Source of the DNA: Dechloromonas aromatica (nom. nud.)
GTDB taxonomy: Bacteria; Pseudomonadota; Gammaproteobacteria; Burkholderiales; Rhodocyclaceae
Reading direction: 5' to 3'
NCBI GenBank assembly: GCA_017848965.1
Contig: JAFIHA010000044.1
Span: 1-64,000, forward strand
Length of the DNA: 64,000 nucleotides
Below the pieces are notes generated by a model. It was not told the DNA's origin and did not search any database. It was given only the letters and a program-made list of their open reading frames with translations. The position numbers and the translations under genes are program-made. Positions 35,329-44,756 of this stretch are shown one piece after another (within the stretch, counting starts at the first letter, position 1; each line of letters starts with the position of its first letter).

Positions 35329-35973
35329 ATGCATATTCCCGACGGATTCCTGTCGCCGCAGACCTACCTGCCGGCCTGGGGCGTGGCCACGGTGGCCTGG
35401 GCCTGGGCCGGCCGCGGCCTGGCGCAGCGGCTGGACGAAACGCTGGTGCCGCGGCTGGCGATGCTGACCGCGCTGGCCTACGCGCTGGGCCTGATCATGC
35501 TGCCGCTGCCCGGCGGAACTTCCGGGCACGCCATCGGCGTCGCCGCGCTGGCTTTGATCTTTGGCGTCCGCCTGGCTTTCCTCGCCTACAGCGGCGTCCT
35601 GCTGCTGCAGGCGCTGCTCTTCGGCGCCGGCGGCATCACCGCGCTCGGCGTCAATGCGCTGGCCCTCGGTCTGGTCGGCGGCGCCGTCGCCGTCGGCCTG
35701 CGCCGCCTGCTCGCCCGCTGCGGCGACAACGTCGCGGTGGCGCTGGCTGCTTTCGTCTCGCTGCAGGTGTCGGCGCTGCTGATCGCCCTGGTGCTCGGTG
35801 TCCAGCCGCTGATCGCCCACCGCGAGGACGGCAGCCCGCTGTTCTTCCCGCTCGGCTTCGCCGTCACCGTGCCGGCCGTGCTGCTGCCGCACCTGCTGAT
35901 CGGCATCGGCGAAGCGGCGCTGACCGTCCTCGTCTGGCGCTACGCCAGGCGCAAGGGCTGGGTCGCCGCATGA
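35329..35973 (+). CDS. nikM: Nickel ECF transporter substrate-binding membrane subunit NikM
   Basis: This 214-residue membrane protein has six to seven helices and begins MHIPDGFLSPQTYLPAW. In NikM/CbiM proteins the N-terminal amine, His2 and nearby residues reach into the membrane and coordinate the metal, and this sequence is intact. The nickel assignment rests on neighbours nikK, nikL, the NikR-like operator and the hydrogenase genes; by sequence alone cobalt CbiM is close. The stop overlaps nikQ in ATGA. Confidence 0.9.
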   Translation: MHIPDGFLSPQTYLPAWGVATVAWAWAGRGLAQRLDETLVPRLAMLTALAYALGLIMLPLPGGTSGHAIGVAALALIFGVRLAFLAYSGVLLLQALLFGAGGITALGVNALALGLVGGAVAVGLRRLLARCGDNVAVALAAFVSLQVSALLIALVLGVQPLIAHREDGSPLFFPLGFAVTVPAVLLPHLLIGIGEAALTVLVWRYARRKGWVAA

Positions 35974-36524
35974 ACCGGGCGCGCGCCTGGCTGCTCGCCT
36001 ATGTCGCCGCCGTGGTGGCGATCAGCTTTATCCACCAACCGGTCGCGCTCGCCGCCGGCCTGGCCGTTGCCCTGACCGCCGCCGGCGCGGCGCGCTGGCG
36101 TCTGCTGCAGCGGGCGGCACTGGCGCTGCTGCTGGTCAACGCCAGCGTCAGCCTGGCCTACGCCGGCCTCGCCTGGTGGCAGGGCCGGCCGCTCGGCGAC
36201 GCCTTGCTGCTGATCAACCTGCGCGTGCTGCTGCTGGTCTATCTCGGTTTCTGGCTGGTCGACCGCGTGCGCCTGCTCGACGCGCTGGCCGGCTGGCCCG
36301 TGCTGTCGATGATCGCCACCCTGGCGCTCGGCCAGATCGCCGTCTATCGCCGGCTGCTCGACGACTTCCGGCTTGCCTTCCGCAGCCGCAACCCGGCGCC
36401 GCCGAGCGCCGCCGCCATGCTCCGGCATGCCGGCGCGCAGGCCGGCAGCTTGCTCGACAAATCCCTGCACGACGCCGAACAGGCGGCGCAGGCCATGCGT
36501 TCCCGGGGGGCTTTCGATGCCTGA
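35970..36524 (+). CDS. nikQ: Nickel ECF transporter transmembrane subunit NikQ
   Basis: This 184-residue protein has four to five hydrophobic helices (LLAYVAAVVAISFIH, LLLINLRVLLLVYLGFWLV, VLSMIATLALGQIAVYRRL). A C-terminal cytoplasmic region (LRHAGAQAGSLLDKSLHDAEQ ending in QAMRSRG) contains the Ala-Arg-Gly-type coupling motif of ECF T components (here MRSRG). It is shorter than typical CbiQ (about 225 residues). The ATG at 35970 overlaps the nikM stop, and its 3' end overlaps nikO by 8 bases. Confidence 0.88.
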   Translation: MNRARAWLLAYVAAVVAISFIHQPVALAAGLAVALTAAGAARWRLLQRAALALLLVNASVSLAYAGLAWWQGRPLGDALLLINLRVLLLVYLGFWLVDRVRLLDALAGWPVLSMIATLALGQIAVYRRLLDDFRLAFRSRNPAPPSAAAMLRHAGAQAGSLLDKSLHDAEQAAQAMRSRGAFDA

Positions 36525-37311
36525 CGCGCTGCTTGAATTTTCCGGTGTCACCTACGCCTGGCCGGATGGCCGGCCAGTTTTCGCCGACCTGAGCTTCTCC
36601 ATCGCCGCCGGTGAGAAGGTGGTCCTGCTCGGCGCCAACGGCGCCGGCAAATCGACGCTGCTGCGCCTCGCCAACGGCCTGCTGACCCCGGGCGCCGGCA
36701 GCATCGCCTGGCAGGGCCAGGCACTCAGCCCGTCGCTGCTGCGCCAGCGCGATTTCGCACGCTCCTTCCGGCAGGCCAACGTGCTGCTCTTCCAGCACCC
36801 GGAAGCGATGCTGTTCAACCCGACGGTGCGCGAGGAAATCGCCTATGGCCCGCAGCAGCTGGGCCTTGCCGACAGCACCGCCCGCGTCGAGCGCTGGGCG
36901 ACAGAACTCGGCCTGCAAACGCTGCTTGATACGGCACCGTTCACGCTCTCCGGCGGCCAGAAACAAAAGGTCGCACTGGCCTGCCTGCTCGCTCTTGACC
37001 CGCAATTCCTCGCCCTCGACGAACCGAGCGCTTCGCTCGACCCGGCAACTGTCGGCTGGCTGATCGACACCCTGCTCGATTCCGGACGGACCCTGCTGAT
37101 CAGCACGCACAACCTCGGCCTCGCCGCCGAACTCGGCGAACGCGCGCTGATCCTCGACGGCAACGGCCGTCTGCTCTACGACGGCCTGCTCGAGCGCGCA
37201 CTGGGCGACCTGCCGCTGCTGCAGGCAGCCGGCCTGGCACACCGCCACCGGCATCGCCACGGCGGTGCAACACATGCCCATCTGCACGTGCACGACTGGG
37301 AATCGTCGTGA
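36517..37311 (+). CDS. nikO: Nickel ECF transporter ATPase NikO
   Basis: This 264-residue ABC ATPase has Walker A GANGAGKST, Q-loop VLLFQHPEAMLF, signature LSGGQKQKVALA, Walker B FLALDEP and H-loop LLISTHNLG, all intact. It energises nickel import by NikMQ. The C-terminus is a histidine-rich tail (AHRHRHRHGGATHAHLHVHD, 11 His in 20 residues), which could buffer Ni(II) on the cytoplasmic side or sense it. ATG 36517 is chosen because it gives the standard beginning and overlaps nikQ slightly. Confidence 0.92.
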   Translation: MPDALLEFSGVTYAWPDGRPVFADLSFSIAAGEKVVLLGANGAGKSTLLRLANGLLTPGAGSIAWQGQALSPSLLRQRDFARSFRQANVLLFQHPEAMLFNPTVREEIAYGPQQLGLADSTARVERWATELGLQTLLDTAPFTLSGGQKQKVALACLLALDPQFLALDEPSASLDPATVGWLIDTLLDSGRTLLISTHNLGLAAELGERALILDGNGRLLYDGLLERALGDLPLLQAAGLAHRHRHRHGGATHAHLHVHDWESS

Positions 37312-37375
37312 TCCGGGTGCGGTTTCCGCGCCTGTAGTCAAAAGCGGCCGGCTCCCCCATAATTCATAATTACAC

Positions 37376-37413
37376 ACCCTGTCGCGTAGCTTTGGAGTAA
37401 CCTACAGGGTTTT
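37376..37413 (+). terminator. Weak stem before maeB, possible end of the nickel operon
   Basis: ACCCTGT (37376-37382) and ACAGGGT (37404-37410) form a seven-pair stem with a 21-nt loop, followed by TTT. It lies between nikO and maeB and could equally be a leader structure of maeB. Confidence 0.35.
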
Positions 37414-37440
37414 CCCCAACTTGTTTGCCGAGGATTATCC

Positions 37441-39717
37441 GTGGAAAAGGATTTGCGCGAAGCCGCACTCGAATATCACCGCTGGCCCACCCCGGGCAAG
37501 ATTTCCGTCCGTCCGACCAAGGGCCTGACCAACCAGCGCGACCTGGCGCTGGCCTACTCGCCGGGCGTTGCCGCTGCCTGTGACGCGATCGTCGAGGACG
37601 AAGCGACCGCCGCGTTGTACACCTCGCGCGCCAATCTGGTCGGCGTCGTCACCAACGGCACCGCCGTCCTCGGCCTCGGCAACATCGGGCCTCTGGCGTC
37701 CAAGCCGGTGATGGAAGGCAAGGGCTGCCTGTTCAAGAAGTTCGCCGGCATCGACGTCTTCGACATCGAACTGGCCGAGAACGACCCGGACAAGCTGATC
37801 GACATGATCGCCGCGCTCGAGCCGACGCTCGGCGGCATCAACCTGGAAGACATCAAGGCGCCGGAATGCTTCTACATCGAGCAGAAGCTGAAGGAAAGGA
37901 TGAACATCCCGGTCTTCCACGACGACCAGCACGGTACCGCGATCATTTCCGGTGCCGCCATGCTCAACGGCCTCAAGGTCGTCGGCAAGAAGATCGACGA
38001 AATCAAGGTGGTGGTGTCCGGCGCGGGTGCGGCCGCGATTTCCTGTGTGAACCTGTGGTGTGACCTCGGCGTCAAGCGCGAGAACATCACCATCTGCGAC
38101 TCGAAGGGCGTCATCTACGTCGGTCGCCCGGGTGGCATGGACGAAACCAAGGCCCGCTACGCCCAGAACACCGACAAGCGCACGCTCGCCGAGGCGATGG
38201 TCGGCGCCGACATCTTCCTCGGCCTGTCGGCGGCTGGCGTGGTCAGCCAGGACATGGTCAAGAGCATGGCTGAAATGCCGATGGTTTTCGCACTGGCCAA
38301 CCCGACCCCGGAAATCATGCCGGAACTGGTCAAGGAAGTCCGCCCCGAGGCGATCATCGCCACCGGCCGTTCCGACTACGTGAACCAGGTCAATAACGTC
38401 CTCTGCTTCCCCTTCATCTTCCGCGGCGCGCTCGACGTCGGCGCCACCCGCATCACCGAAGAGATGAAGATGGCCTCGGTGCGCGCCATCGCCGAACTGG
38501 CGGAAGCCGAAGTCACCGACGAGGTGGCGATGGCCTATCCGGGCGCCGTCCTCTCCTTCGGCCCCGAATACCTGATTCCCAAGCCCTTCGATCCGCGCCT
38601 GATCGTCAAGATCGCGCCGGCTGTCGCCCAGGCGGCGATGGACTCCGGCGTCGCCACGCGGCCGATCACCGACTGGGACGCCTACCGCGCCAAACTGTCC
38701 GAATTCGTCTATCACACCGGCGTCGGCATGCGCGCCATCTTCCAGGCTGCACGGCAAGCCAAGGGCAAGCGCATCATCTTCGCGGAAGGCGAAGAAGAGC
38801 GCGTGCTGCGCGCCGTTCAAGTCGTGATCGAGGAAAAATTCGCCCGCCCGATCCTCATCGGCCGCCCCGACATCATCGAACACCGCCTCGACAAGGCGAA
38901 GTTGCGGATCAAGCCGGGCGTCGATTTCGACATCGTCAATCCGCAGTCCGACGAGCGCTACCGCGAGTGCTGGACCGCCTACCACAAGCTGATGGCCCGC
39001 CGTGGCGTCACCCCGGCGATTGCCAAGGAATCGTTGCGCCGCAAGCCGACGGTGATCGGCGCCATGCTGCTCAAGCTCGGCTACGCCGACGGCATGATCT
39101 GCGGCATGACCGGCCAGTACAGTCACCATCTCGGCGTGATCAACCAGATCATCGGCAAGCGCAGCGGCGTGAACACGCTGGCGGCGATGAACTACCTGAT
39201 GCTGCCGGGCCGCTCGCTGTTCATCTGCGACACCCATGTCAATGAGAACCCGAGTGCCGAAGAAATCGCCGAAATGACGCTGATGGCGGCGGAACAGGTC
39301 AAGCGCTTCGGCAGCCAGCCGAAGGTCGCGCTGCTCTCGCACTCCAACTTCGGCTCCGGCAGTTCCGAATCGGCGCGCAAGATGGGCGTTGCCGCCGGCC
39401 TGATCTCGGCAATGTCGTCCGGCGAACTCGAAGTCGACGGCGAAATGCACGGCGACTCGGCGCTGAGCGAGGAAATCCGCCGCGAGGCGAATCCGGATTC
39501 GCCGCTCAAGGGCGAAGCCAACCTGCTGGTGATGCCCAACATCGACGCCGCCAACATCTCGTACAACCTGTTGAAGATGACCGGCGGCGAAGGCGTCACC
39601 ATCGGCCCCATCCTGCTTGGCGCGGCCCGTCCGGTGCATGTGCTGACCTCGACGGCAACCGTCCGTCGCCTGGTCAACATGACGGCGCTGGCCGTCGTCG
39701 AATCGATGGAACGCTGA
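37441..39717 (+). CDS. maeB: NADP-dependent malic enzyme MaeB
   Basis: MaeB decarboxylates malate to pyruvate with NADP. The 758-residue protein has the malic enzyme part (residues 1-430: [50 protein letters not shown] for dinucleotide binding, [10 protein letters not shown]) and a C-terminal phosphotransacetylase-like domain (about 440-758, [29 protein letters not shown]) that is regulatory, usually responding to acetyl-CoA, in this large-form family. The start is GTG at 37441, with GAGGA 9 bases upstream. A clean terminator follows. It stands as a single-gene unit. Confidence 0.96.
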   Translation: MEKDLREAALEYHRWPTPGKISVRPTKGLTNQRDLALAYSPGVAAACDAIVEDEATAALYTSRANLVGVVTNGTAVLGLGNIGPLASKPVMEGKGCLFKKFAGIDVFDIELAENDPDKLIDMIAALEPTLGGINLEDIKAPECFYIEQKLKERMNIPVFHDDQHGTAIISGAAMLNGLKVVGKKIDEIKVVVSGAGAAAISCVNLWCDLGVKRENITICDSKGVIYVGRPGGMDETKARYAQNTDKRTLAEAMVGADIFLGLSAAGVVSQDMVKSMAEMPMVFALANPTPEIMPELVKEVRPEAIIATGRSDYVNQVNNVLCFPFIFRGALDVGATRITEEMKMASVRAIAELAEAEVTDEVAMAYPGAVLSFGPEYLIPKPFDPRLIVKIAPAVAQAAMDSGVATRPITDWDAYRAKLSEFVYHTGVGMRAIFQAARQAKGKRIIFAEGEEERVLRAVQVVIEEKFARPILIGRPDIIEHRLDKAKLRIKPGVDFDIVNPQSDERYRECWTAYHKLMARRGVTPAIAKESLRRKPTVIGAMLLKLGYADGMICGMTGQYSHHLGVINQIIGKRSGVNTLAAMNYLMLPGRSLFICDTHVNENPSAEEIAEMTLMAAEQVKRFGSQPKVALLSHSNFGSGSSESARKMGVAAGLISAMSSGELEVDGEMHGDSALSEEIRREANPDSPLKGEANLLVMPNIDAANISYNLLKMTGGEGVTIGPILLGAARPVHVLTSTATVRRLVNMTALAVVESMER

Positions 39718-39749
39718 TTCCGACACCCGTCGGATCGCCGCACAACGAG

Positions 39750-39774
39750 GCCCCGCCAACCGGCGGGGCTTTTT
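39750..39774 (+). terminator. Intrinsic terminator of maeB
   Basis: GCCCCGCC-AACC-GGCGGGGC followed by five Ts lies 33 bases after the maeB stop. It ends only a few bases before the stop of the convergent SCO1-like gene. Confidence 0.93.
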
Positions 39775-39777
39775 GCA

Positions 39778-40365
39778 TCAGGGCATCGCCAGCAAGGTTT
39801 GCAGGTCGGCGATGATCGGTTCCAGCGGCGCCGTCTCGGCCAGCATCAGGCGCAACTGGCCAGCCGGGTCGAGCACGTAAGCAGCGGCAGTGTGGTCAAT
39901 GACGTAACCCATGCCACCACCGATCTCCTTCTTGCCGTAAACCACCTTGAACTGGGTGGCAACTTCGGCGATCTGTTCGGCAGTACCGGAAAGCCCGAGG
40001 AAATCGGGATGGAACCACTTGACGAAAGTGTCGGTGCGCTCCGGCGTATCGCGCTCCGGATCGACCGAAATGAAAACCACCTGGACCCGCGCCGCGTCGC
40101 GGTCGCGCAGCGTGCGCAGCAGGCTGGCGTACTTGCGCAGCGCGCTCGGGCAGATGTCCGGACAACTGGTGTAGCCGAAGAAGACGATCACTGCCTTGCC
40201 GCGGAATTCCTCGAAACTGCGGGGGCGGCCCTGACCGTCGTAGAGCGTCGCCCGGGGAAACAGCTGACCGGACGACAGATCGGTATTCCGGAAGCCCGGT
40301 GCCTCGCCGCCACAGGCGGTCAGCGCCAAGGCGCCGGCCAGGGTGATGAAATCGCGGCGCTTCAT
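39778..40365 (-). CDS. SCO1/SenC-family copper chaperone
   Basis: SCO proteins deliver copper to cytochrome c oxidase (CuA site) or act as thiol reductases. The 195-residue protein has a lipoprotein-like signal (RRDFITLAGALALTACGG, with a lipobox LTAC), a thioredoxin fold and the copper motif CPDIC in FFGYTSCPDICPSALRK plus the distant His in YVIDHTAAAYVLD. The ATG at 40365 overlaps the mpl stop by four bases, and the start gives a normal lipoprotein N-terminus; a longer frame upstream is implausible. The coupling to mpl looks accidental in function. Confidence 0.92.
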   Translation of the reverse strand: MKRRDFITLAGALALTACGGEAPGFRNTDLSSGQLFPRATLYDGQGRPRSFEEFRGKAVIVFFGYTSCPDICPSALRKYASLLRTLRDRDAARVQVVFISVDPERDTPERTDTFVKWFHPDFLGLSGTAEQIAEVATQFKVVYGKKEIGGGMGYVIDHTAAAYVLDPAGQLRLMLAETAPLEPIIADLQTLLAMP

Positions 40366-41708
40366 CGGGCCAGTCCCTCCAGCAGTTTTTGATGAATGCC
40401 GCCGAAGCCGCCGTTGCTCATCACCAGCAGATGATCGCCCGGCCGCGCGACCGCGGTGATGGCGCAAACCAGTGCCGCCAGGTCTTCCTCGACGACCGCA
40501 CGTTCGCCCAGCGGCGCCAGCGCCGCCGCCGCATCCCAGCCGAGGTTGCCGGCGTAGCAGAAGGCGAGGTCGGCATCGCGCAGGCTATCCGGCAGCAGCG
40601 CCTTCATCGTCCCCAGCTTCATGGTGTTGGACCTTGGCTCGAAGATGGCCAGGATGCGCGCCGTGCCGACCTTGCGCCGCAAACCGGCGAGCGTCGTCGC
40701 CAGCGCCGTCGGATGATGCGCGAAATCGTCGTAGACGGTGACGCCGTTGACCACGCCGCGCACTTCCATGCGCCGCTTGACGTTGGCGAAGCGCGCCAGC
40801 GCCTCCAGCCCCTTGGCCAAGGGCACGCCGACATGGCGCGCCGCCAGCAGCGCGGCGCAGGCGTTGGCGCGGTTGTGCTCGCCGGTCAGTTGCCACTGGC
40901 AACGGCCGATTTCGCCGTTCGCGTCATGCAGGATCAGGCTGCCGTCGGCGTCGTCGCCAGTCGTACGGTAGCCGCCGGGCGCGTTGAAACGCTCGACCGG
41001 CGTCCAGCATCCGCGTTGCAGGACGCGTTCGAGGCTCGCTTCGCCGGCGTTGGCGACGATCAGCCCGGAAGCCGGCATGGTCCGCACCAGATGGTGGAAC
41101 TGCGTTTCGATCGCCGCCAGATCGGCGAAGATATCCGCATGATCGAATTCCAGGTTGTTGAGGATCGCCGTCCGCGGCCGGTAGTGGATGAACTTGGAAC
41201 GCTTGTCGCAGAAGGCGGTGTCGTATTCGTCGGCCTCGATGACGAAGAAGGGCGTTTCGCCAAGCCGCGCCGAGACGCCGAAATCGAGCGGCACGCCGCC
41301 GATCAGGAAGCCCGGTGCCAGGCCCGCGTCTTCCAGGATCCAGGCCAGCATCGCGCTGGTTGTCGTCTTGCCGTGGGTACCGGCAACGCCGAGCACCCAG
41401 CGCCCCTGCAGGACGTTTTCGGCCAGCCATTGCGGCCCGGAAACGTAGGGCAGACCGCGGTCGAGGATGGCTTCGAGCAACGGGTTGCCGCGCGAGATCG
41501 CGTTGCCGACGACGAAGACATCGGGTGCCAGCGCCAATTGTTCGCTGGCAAAACCTTCGATCAGTTCGATGCCGGCCTGACGCAACTGGTCGCTCATCGG
41601 CGGATAGACGTTGGCATCGCATCCGGTGACACGGTGCCCGGAGGCAACGGCAAGCTGGGCGATACCGCCCATGAAGGTGCCGCAGATGCCGAGAATGTGA
41701 ATGTGCAT
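40362..41708 (-). CDS. mpl: UDP-MurNAc:L-Ala-gamma-D-Glu-mDap ligase Mpl
   Basis: Mpl attaches recycled murein tripeptide to UDP-MurNAc. The 448-residue protein has the Mur ligase three-domain layout: Rossmann start HIHILGICGTFMGGIAQLA, the ATP loop VLGVAGTHGKTTTSAML (near residue 110), the central-domain motif FFVIEADEYDTAF and NLEFDHADIF, and the C-terminal DDFAHHPTAL. The HILGICGTFMGG start and total length near 450 distinguish Mpl from MurC. It is divergent from the gene at 41759 and coupled to the SCO1-like gene downstream. Confidence 0.95.
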   Translation of the reverse strand: MHIHILGICGTFMGGIAQLAVASGHRVTGCDANVYPPMSDQLRQAGIELIEGFASEQLALAPDVFVVGNAISRGNPLLEAILDRGLPYVSGPQWLAENVLQGRWVLGVAGTHGKTTTSAMLAWILEDAGLAPGFLIGGVPLDFGVSARLGETPFFVIEADEYDTAFCDKRSKFIHYRPRTAILNNLEFDHADIFADLAAIETQFHHLVRTMPASGLIVANAGEASLERVLQRGCWTPVERFNAPGGYRTTGDDADGSLILHDANGEIGRCQWQLTGEHNRANACAALLAARHVGVPLAKGLEALARFANVKRRMEVRGVVNGVTVYDDFAHHPTALATTLAGLRRKVGTARILAIFEPRSNTMKLGTMKALLPDSLRDADLAFCYAGNLGWDAAAALAPLGERAVVEEDLAALVCAITAVARPGDHLLVMSNGGFGGIHQKLLEGLAR

Positions 41709-41758
41709 GGCGCTGACTGTGGTTAGAATGGACCCGATTCTACCCCGAGCGAGACACC

Positions 41759-42349
41759 ATGCCCCGCCACGAAAGGCTGCGCAACGCTTCCAGCGTCCGG
41801 TCCACCATCGCCGCCGCCGCTGCCCGGCTGATGGCCGAAGACGGCATCAGCGACTACCACCACGCCAAGAAGAAGGCGGCCCGCCAGCTCGGTCTGCCGG
41901 ACAATGTCGGCTTTCCCGACAACGCCGAGGTCGAGGCCGAACTGCGCGCCTACCGCGAGCTTTACCAGGGCGACATCCACCCGGAAATGCTGGCGGCGAT
42001 GCGCCATTCGGCGCTTGAACTGATGGAACTGCTGGCCGCCTTCAATCCCTGGCTGACCGGCTCGGTGCTCGACGGCACGGCCGGCGAGCATTCGCACATC
42101 GACATCCTGCTGTTCGCCGACAGCGCCAAGGAGGTGGAGATTTTCCTGCTCAACCGCGGCATCGACGTCAGCCACGCCCAGCCCCGTCACGACAAGGTCG
42201 AAGCCGTGCTGCAGGTGGAAACCGACACCGTGGACGCCAACCTGATCATCCTGCCGCCGCACCTCGAGCGGGTCAGCCTGAAACACCGCGACGGCAGGCC
42301 GCGCGAGCGCATGCGGGCCGCCGAACTACATCTCTTACTTAAGGAATAG
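41759..42349 (+). CDS. Conserved protein with nucleotidyltransferase-like motif
   Basis: This 196-residue protein is divergently transcribed from mpl. Its middle contains FNPWLTGSVLDGTAGEHSHI followed by DILLFAD, which matches the GS...(D/H)xD core of the Pol-beta nucleotidyltransferase superfamily; only one acidic residue of the usual pair (the Asp in IDILLF) is clearly placed. The N-terminal third (AAAAARLMAEDGISDYHHAK, KKAARQLGLPD) is helical. Homologues with this arrangement occur in many beta- and gammaproteobacteria, from memory, without assigned function. The catalytic state cannot be judged from sequence alone. Confidence 0.75.
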   Translation: MPRHERLRNASSVRSTIAAAAARLMAEDGISDYHHAKKKAARQLGLPDNVGFPDNAEVEAELRAYRELYQGDIHPEMLAAMRHSALELMELLAAFNPWLTGSVLDGTAGEHSHIDILLFADSAKEVEIFLLNRGIDVSHAQPRHDKVEAVLQVETDTVDANLIILPPHLERVSLKHRDGRPRERMRAAELHLLLKE

Positions 42350-42388
42350 ACTGGACAAGTTGCGGCGATTTGCGGCAAACTTGCCGCC

Positions 42389-42871
42389 ATGACGAAGCGA
42401 AAAACTGCTTCCAAGCCGGCGGAAAAGGCCCGTATCCTGGTCGTTCATGGCCCGAATCTGAACCTGCTTGGGACGCGCGAACCCGAACACTACGGCCGCA
42501 TGACGCTGGCCGACATCAACCTGGCGCTGGCTCGCCTGGCGGACAGTGTCGGGGTCGAACTCGAAGCTTTCCAGAGCAACCACGAAGGTGCGCTGATCGA
42601 ACGCATCCACGCCGCCCGCGAACAGGGCGTGCGCGCCATCATCATCAACCCCGCCGCTTACACGCACACCAGCGTCGCCTTGCGCGACGCACTGGCCGCC
42701 GTTGCCATTCCCTTCGTCGAGGTGCACCTGTCCAACGTGCATGCCAGGGAAAGCTTCCGGCACCATTCGTATTTCTCCGACCTGGCCATCGGCGTCATCT
42801 GCGGACTGGGTCACGAGGGCTACCGCTTCGCCCTCGAATTCCTCCTCAACAGAATCAATCTGGATCAGTAA
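42389..42871 (+). CDS. aroQ: 3-dehydroquinate dehydratase, type II
   Basis: AroQ catalyses the third step of the shikimate pathway as a dodecamer. The 160-residue protein has the signature [19 protein letters not shown] with the catalytic Tyr, then [35 protein letters not shown], the active-site His in [17 protein letters not shown], and SVVxG-like [13 protein letters not shown] short Lys/Ala-rich extension ([13 protein letters not shown]) precedes the usual start. It lies 59 bases upstream of accB, a common proteobacterial arrangement. Confidence 0.96.
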   Translation: MTKRKTASKPAEKARILVVHGPNLNLLGTREPEHYGRMTLADINLALARLADSVGVELEAFQSNHEGALIERIHAAREQGVRAIIINPAAYTHTSVALRDALAAVAIPFVEVHLSNVHARESFRHHSYFSDLAIGVICGLGHEGYRFALEFLLNRINLDQ

Positions 42872-42930
42872 TCTAGCGACAACTGTCGTGATCATGCGCC
42901 CATCGTGCGCAAAAAATTTAGGGAGTCATC

Positions 42931-43389
42931 ATGGATCTGCGCAAGCTGAAAAAACTCATCGACCTCGTTCAGGAGTCCGGCATTTCGGAACTCGAAGTCA
43001 CCGAGGGCGAGGAAAAGGTCCGCATCGCCAAGCATTTCGGCGCCGTCGCCGCCCCCGTCCAGCACTACGCCATGCCGGCCCCGATGCCGATGCCCGCGGC
43101 CGGCGCCCCGGCGACCAGCTCGGTCAATCTCGACGACGAGGACGACCTGCCGGAAGGCCACGTCATGAAGTCGCCGATGGTCGGCACCTTCTACCGCTCG
43201 CCGTCACCCGGTGCCGACGCTTTCGTCCAGATCGGCAGCGTCGTCAAGAAGGGCGACACGCTGTGCATCATCGAAGCGATGAAGCTGCTCAACGAGATCG
43301 AAGCCGAGGTCGACGGCACGATCAAGGCCATCCTGCTCGACAACGGCGAACCGGTCGAATTCGGCGAGCCCCTGTTCGTGATTGGCTGA
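42931..43389 (+). CDS. accB: Biotin carboxyl carrier protein of acetyl-CoA carboxylase
   Basis: AccB carries the biotin that shuttles carboxyl groups in malonyl-CoA synthesis. The 152-residue protein has the N-terminal helix region ([20 protein letters not shown]), an Ala/Pro-rich linker (about 55-75) and a C-terminal biotinyl domain (75-152) with the thumb ([11 protein letters not shown]) and the biotinylated Lys in [15 protein letters not shown] Shine-Dalgarno sequence (TAGGGAG) precedes the ATG. accC follows after two bases. Confidence 0.97.
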   Translation: MDLRKLKKLIDLVQESGISELEVTEGEEKVRIAKHFGAVAAPVQHYAMPAPMPMPAAGAPATSSVNLDDEDDLPEGHVMKSPMVGTFYRSPSPGADAFVQIGSVVKKGDTLCIIEAMKLLNEIEAEVDGTIKAILLDNGEPVEFGEPLFVIG

Positions 43390-43391
43390 TC

Positions 43392-44756
43392 ATGCCGATG
43401 TTCGAGAAAATCCTGATCGCTAACCGGGGCGAAATCGCCCTGCGTATCCAGCGGGCCTGTCGCGAGATGGGCATCAAGACCGTCGTCGTCCATTCGGAAG
43501 CGGACCGCGAGGCCAAGTACGTCAAGCTCGCCGACGAATCGGTCTGCATCGGTCCGGCTGCCTCGGCGCAAAGCTACCTGAACGTGCCGGCGATCATTTC
43601 CGCCGCCGAAGTCACCGACGCCCAGGCGATCCACCCCGGTTACGGTTTCCTCTCCGAGAACGCCGACTTCGCCGAGCGCGTCGAAACCTCCGGTTTCGTC
43701 TTCATCGGCCCGCGCGCCGAAACGATCCGCCTGATGGGCGACAAGGTCTCGGCCAAGGACGCGATGAAGGCGGCCGGCGTGCCCTGCGTTCCCGGTTCCG
43801 AGGGCGCGCTGCCCGACGACCCCAAGGAAATCGTCCGCATCGCCCGCGCCATCGGCTACCCGGTGATCATCAAGGCGGCCGGCGGCGGCGGCGGTCGCGG
43901 CATGCGCGTCGTCCATACCGAAGCGGCACTGGTCAACGCCGTCGGCATGACCCGCCAGGAAGCCGGTACCTTTTTCGGCAACCCGGCCGTCTATATGGAA
44001 AAGTACCTGGAAAATCCGCGTCACGTGGAAATCCAGGTTCTTGCCGACCAGTACCGCAGCGCCATCTACCTCGGCGAACGCGACTGCTCGATGCAACGTC
44101 GCCACCAGAAGGTGATCGAGGAAGCGCCAGCGCCGCTGATCCCGCCCCGCCTGATCTCGCGCATCGGCGAACGCTGCGCCGAAGCCTGCCGCAAGATCGG
44201 CTACCGCGGCGCCGGCACTTTCGAATTCCTGTTCGAGAACGGCGAGTTCTATTTCATCGAGATGAACACCCGCGTCCAGGTCGAACACCCGGTGACCGAG
44301 ATGATCACCGGCATCGACATCGTCCAGGAACAGATCCGCATTGCCGCCGGCGAGAAGCTGCGCTACCGCCAGAAGGACGTCAGCTTCCGCGGGCACGCCA
44401 TCGAATGCCGCATCAACGCCGAAGATCCCTTCACGTTCGTGCCATCTCCCGGCAAGATCGAGTTCTATCACCCGCCCGGCGGCCCTGGCATCCGCGTCGA
44501 TTCGCACATCTACCAGGGCTACCGCGTGCCCTCGCACTACGATTCGATGGTCGCCAAGGTGATCGCCTACGGCGACACCCGCGAACAGGCGATCCGCCGC
44601 ATGCGCGTTGCGCTGTCGGAAATGAGCATCCAGGGCATCAAGACCAACATCGCGCTGCATCAGGAGCTGATGCTCGACGCCCGCTTCATCGAGGGCGGCT
44701 CCAGCATCCACTATCTGGAGCAGAAGCTGGCGGCGATGAACGAGGTCAAGCAGTAA
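43392..44756 (+). CDS. accC: Biotin carboxylase subunit of acetyl-CoA carboxylase
   Basis: AccC carboxylates the biotin on AccB using ATP and bicarbonate. The 454-residue ATP-grasp protein shows [20 protein letters not shown] at the start, [16 protein letters not shown], the glycine-rich loop [35 protein letters not shown] and [23 protein letters not shown] 43392 is the first in-frame start; ATG 43398 (two codons later) gives the classical [12 protein letters not shown] start and is equally likely. The stop directly abuts the prmA ATG (TAAATG). Confidence 0.97.
   Translation: MPMFEKILIANRGEIALRIQRACREMGIKTVVVHSEADREAKYVKLADESVCIGPAASAQSYLNVPAIISAAEVTDAQAIHPGYGFLSENADFAERVETSGFVFIGPRAETIRLMGDKVSAKDAMKAAGVPCVPGSEGALPDDPKEIVRIARAIGYPVIIKAAGGGGGRGMRVVHTEAALVNAVGMTRQEAGTFFGNPAVYMEKYLENPRHVEIQVLADQYRSAIYLGERDCSMQRRHQKVIEEAPAPLIPPRLISRIGERCAEACRKIGYRGAGTFEFLFENGEFYFIEMNTRVQVEHPVTEMITGIDIVQEQIRIAAGEKLRYRQKDVSFRGHAIECRINAEDPFTFVPSPGKIEFYHPPGGPGIRVDSHIYQGYRVPSHYDSMVAKVIAYGDTREQAIRRMRVALSEMSIQGIKTNIALHQELMLDARFIEGGSSIHYLEQKLAAMNEVKQ

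Noticed and set aside
37435..39759. 774-codon minus-strand open frame opposite maeB
   Set aside because: Antisense shadow; maeB has every family motif and its own terminator.
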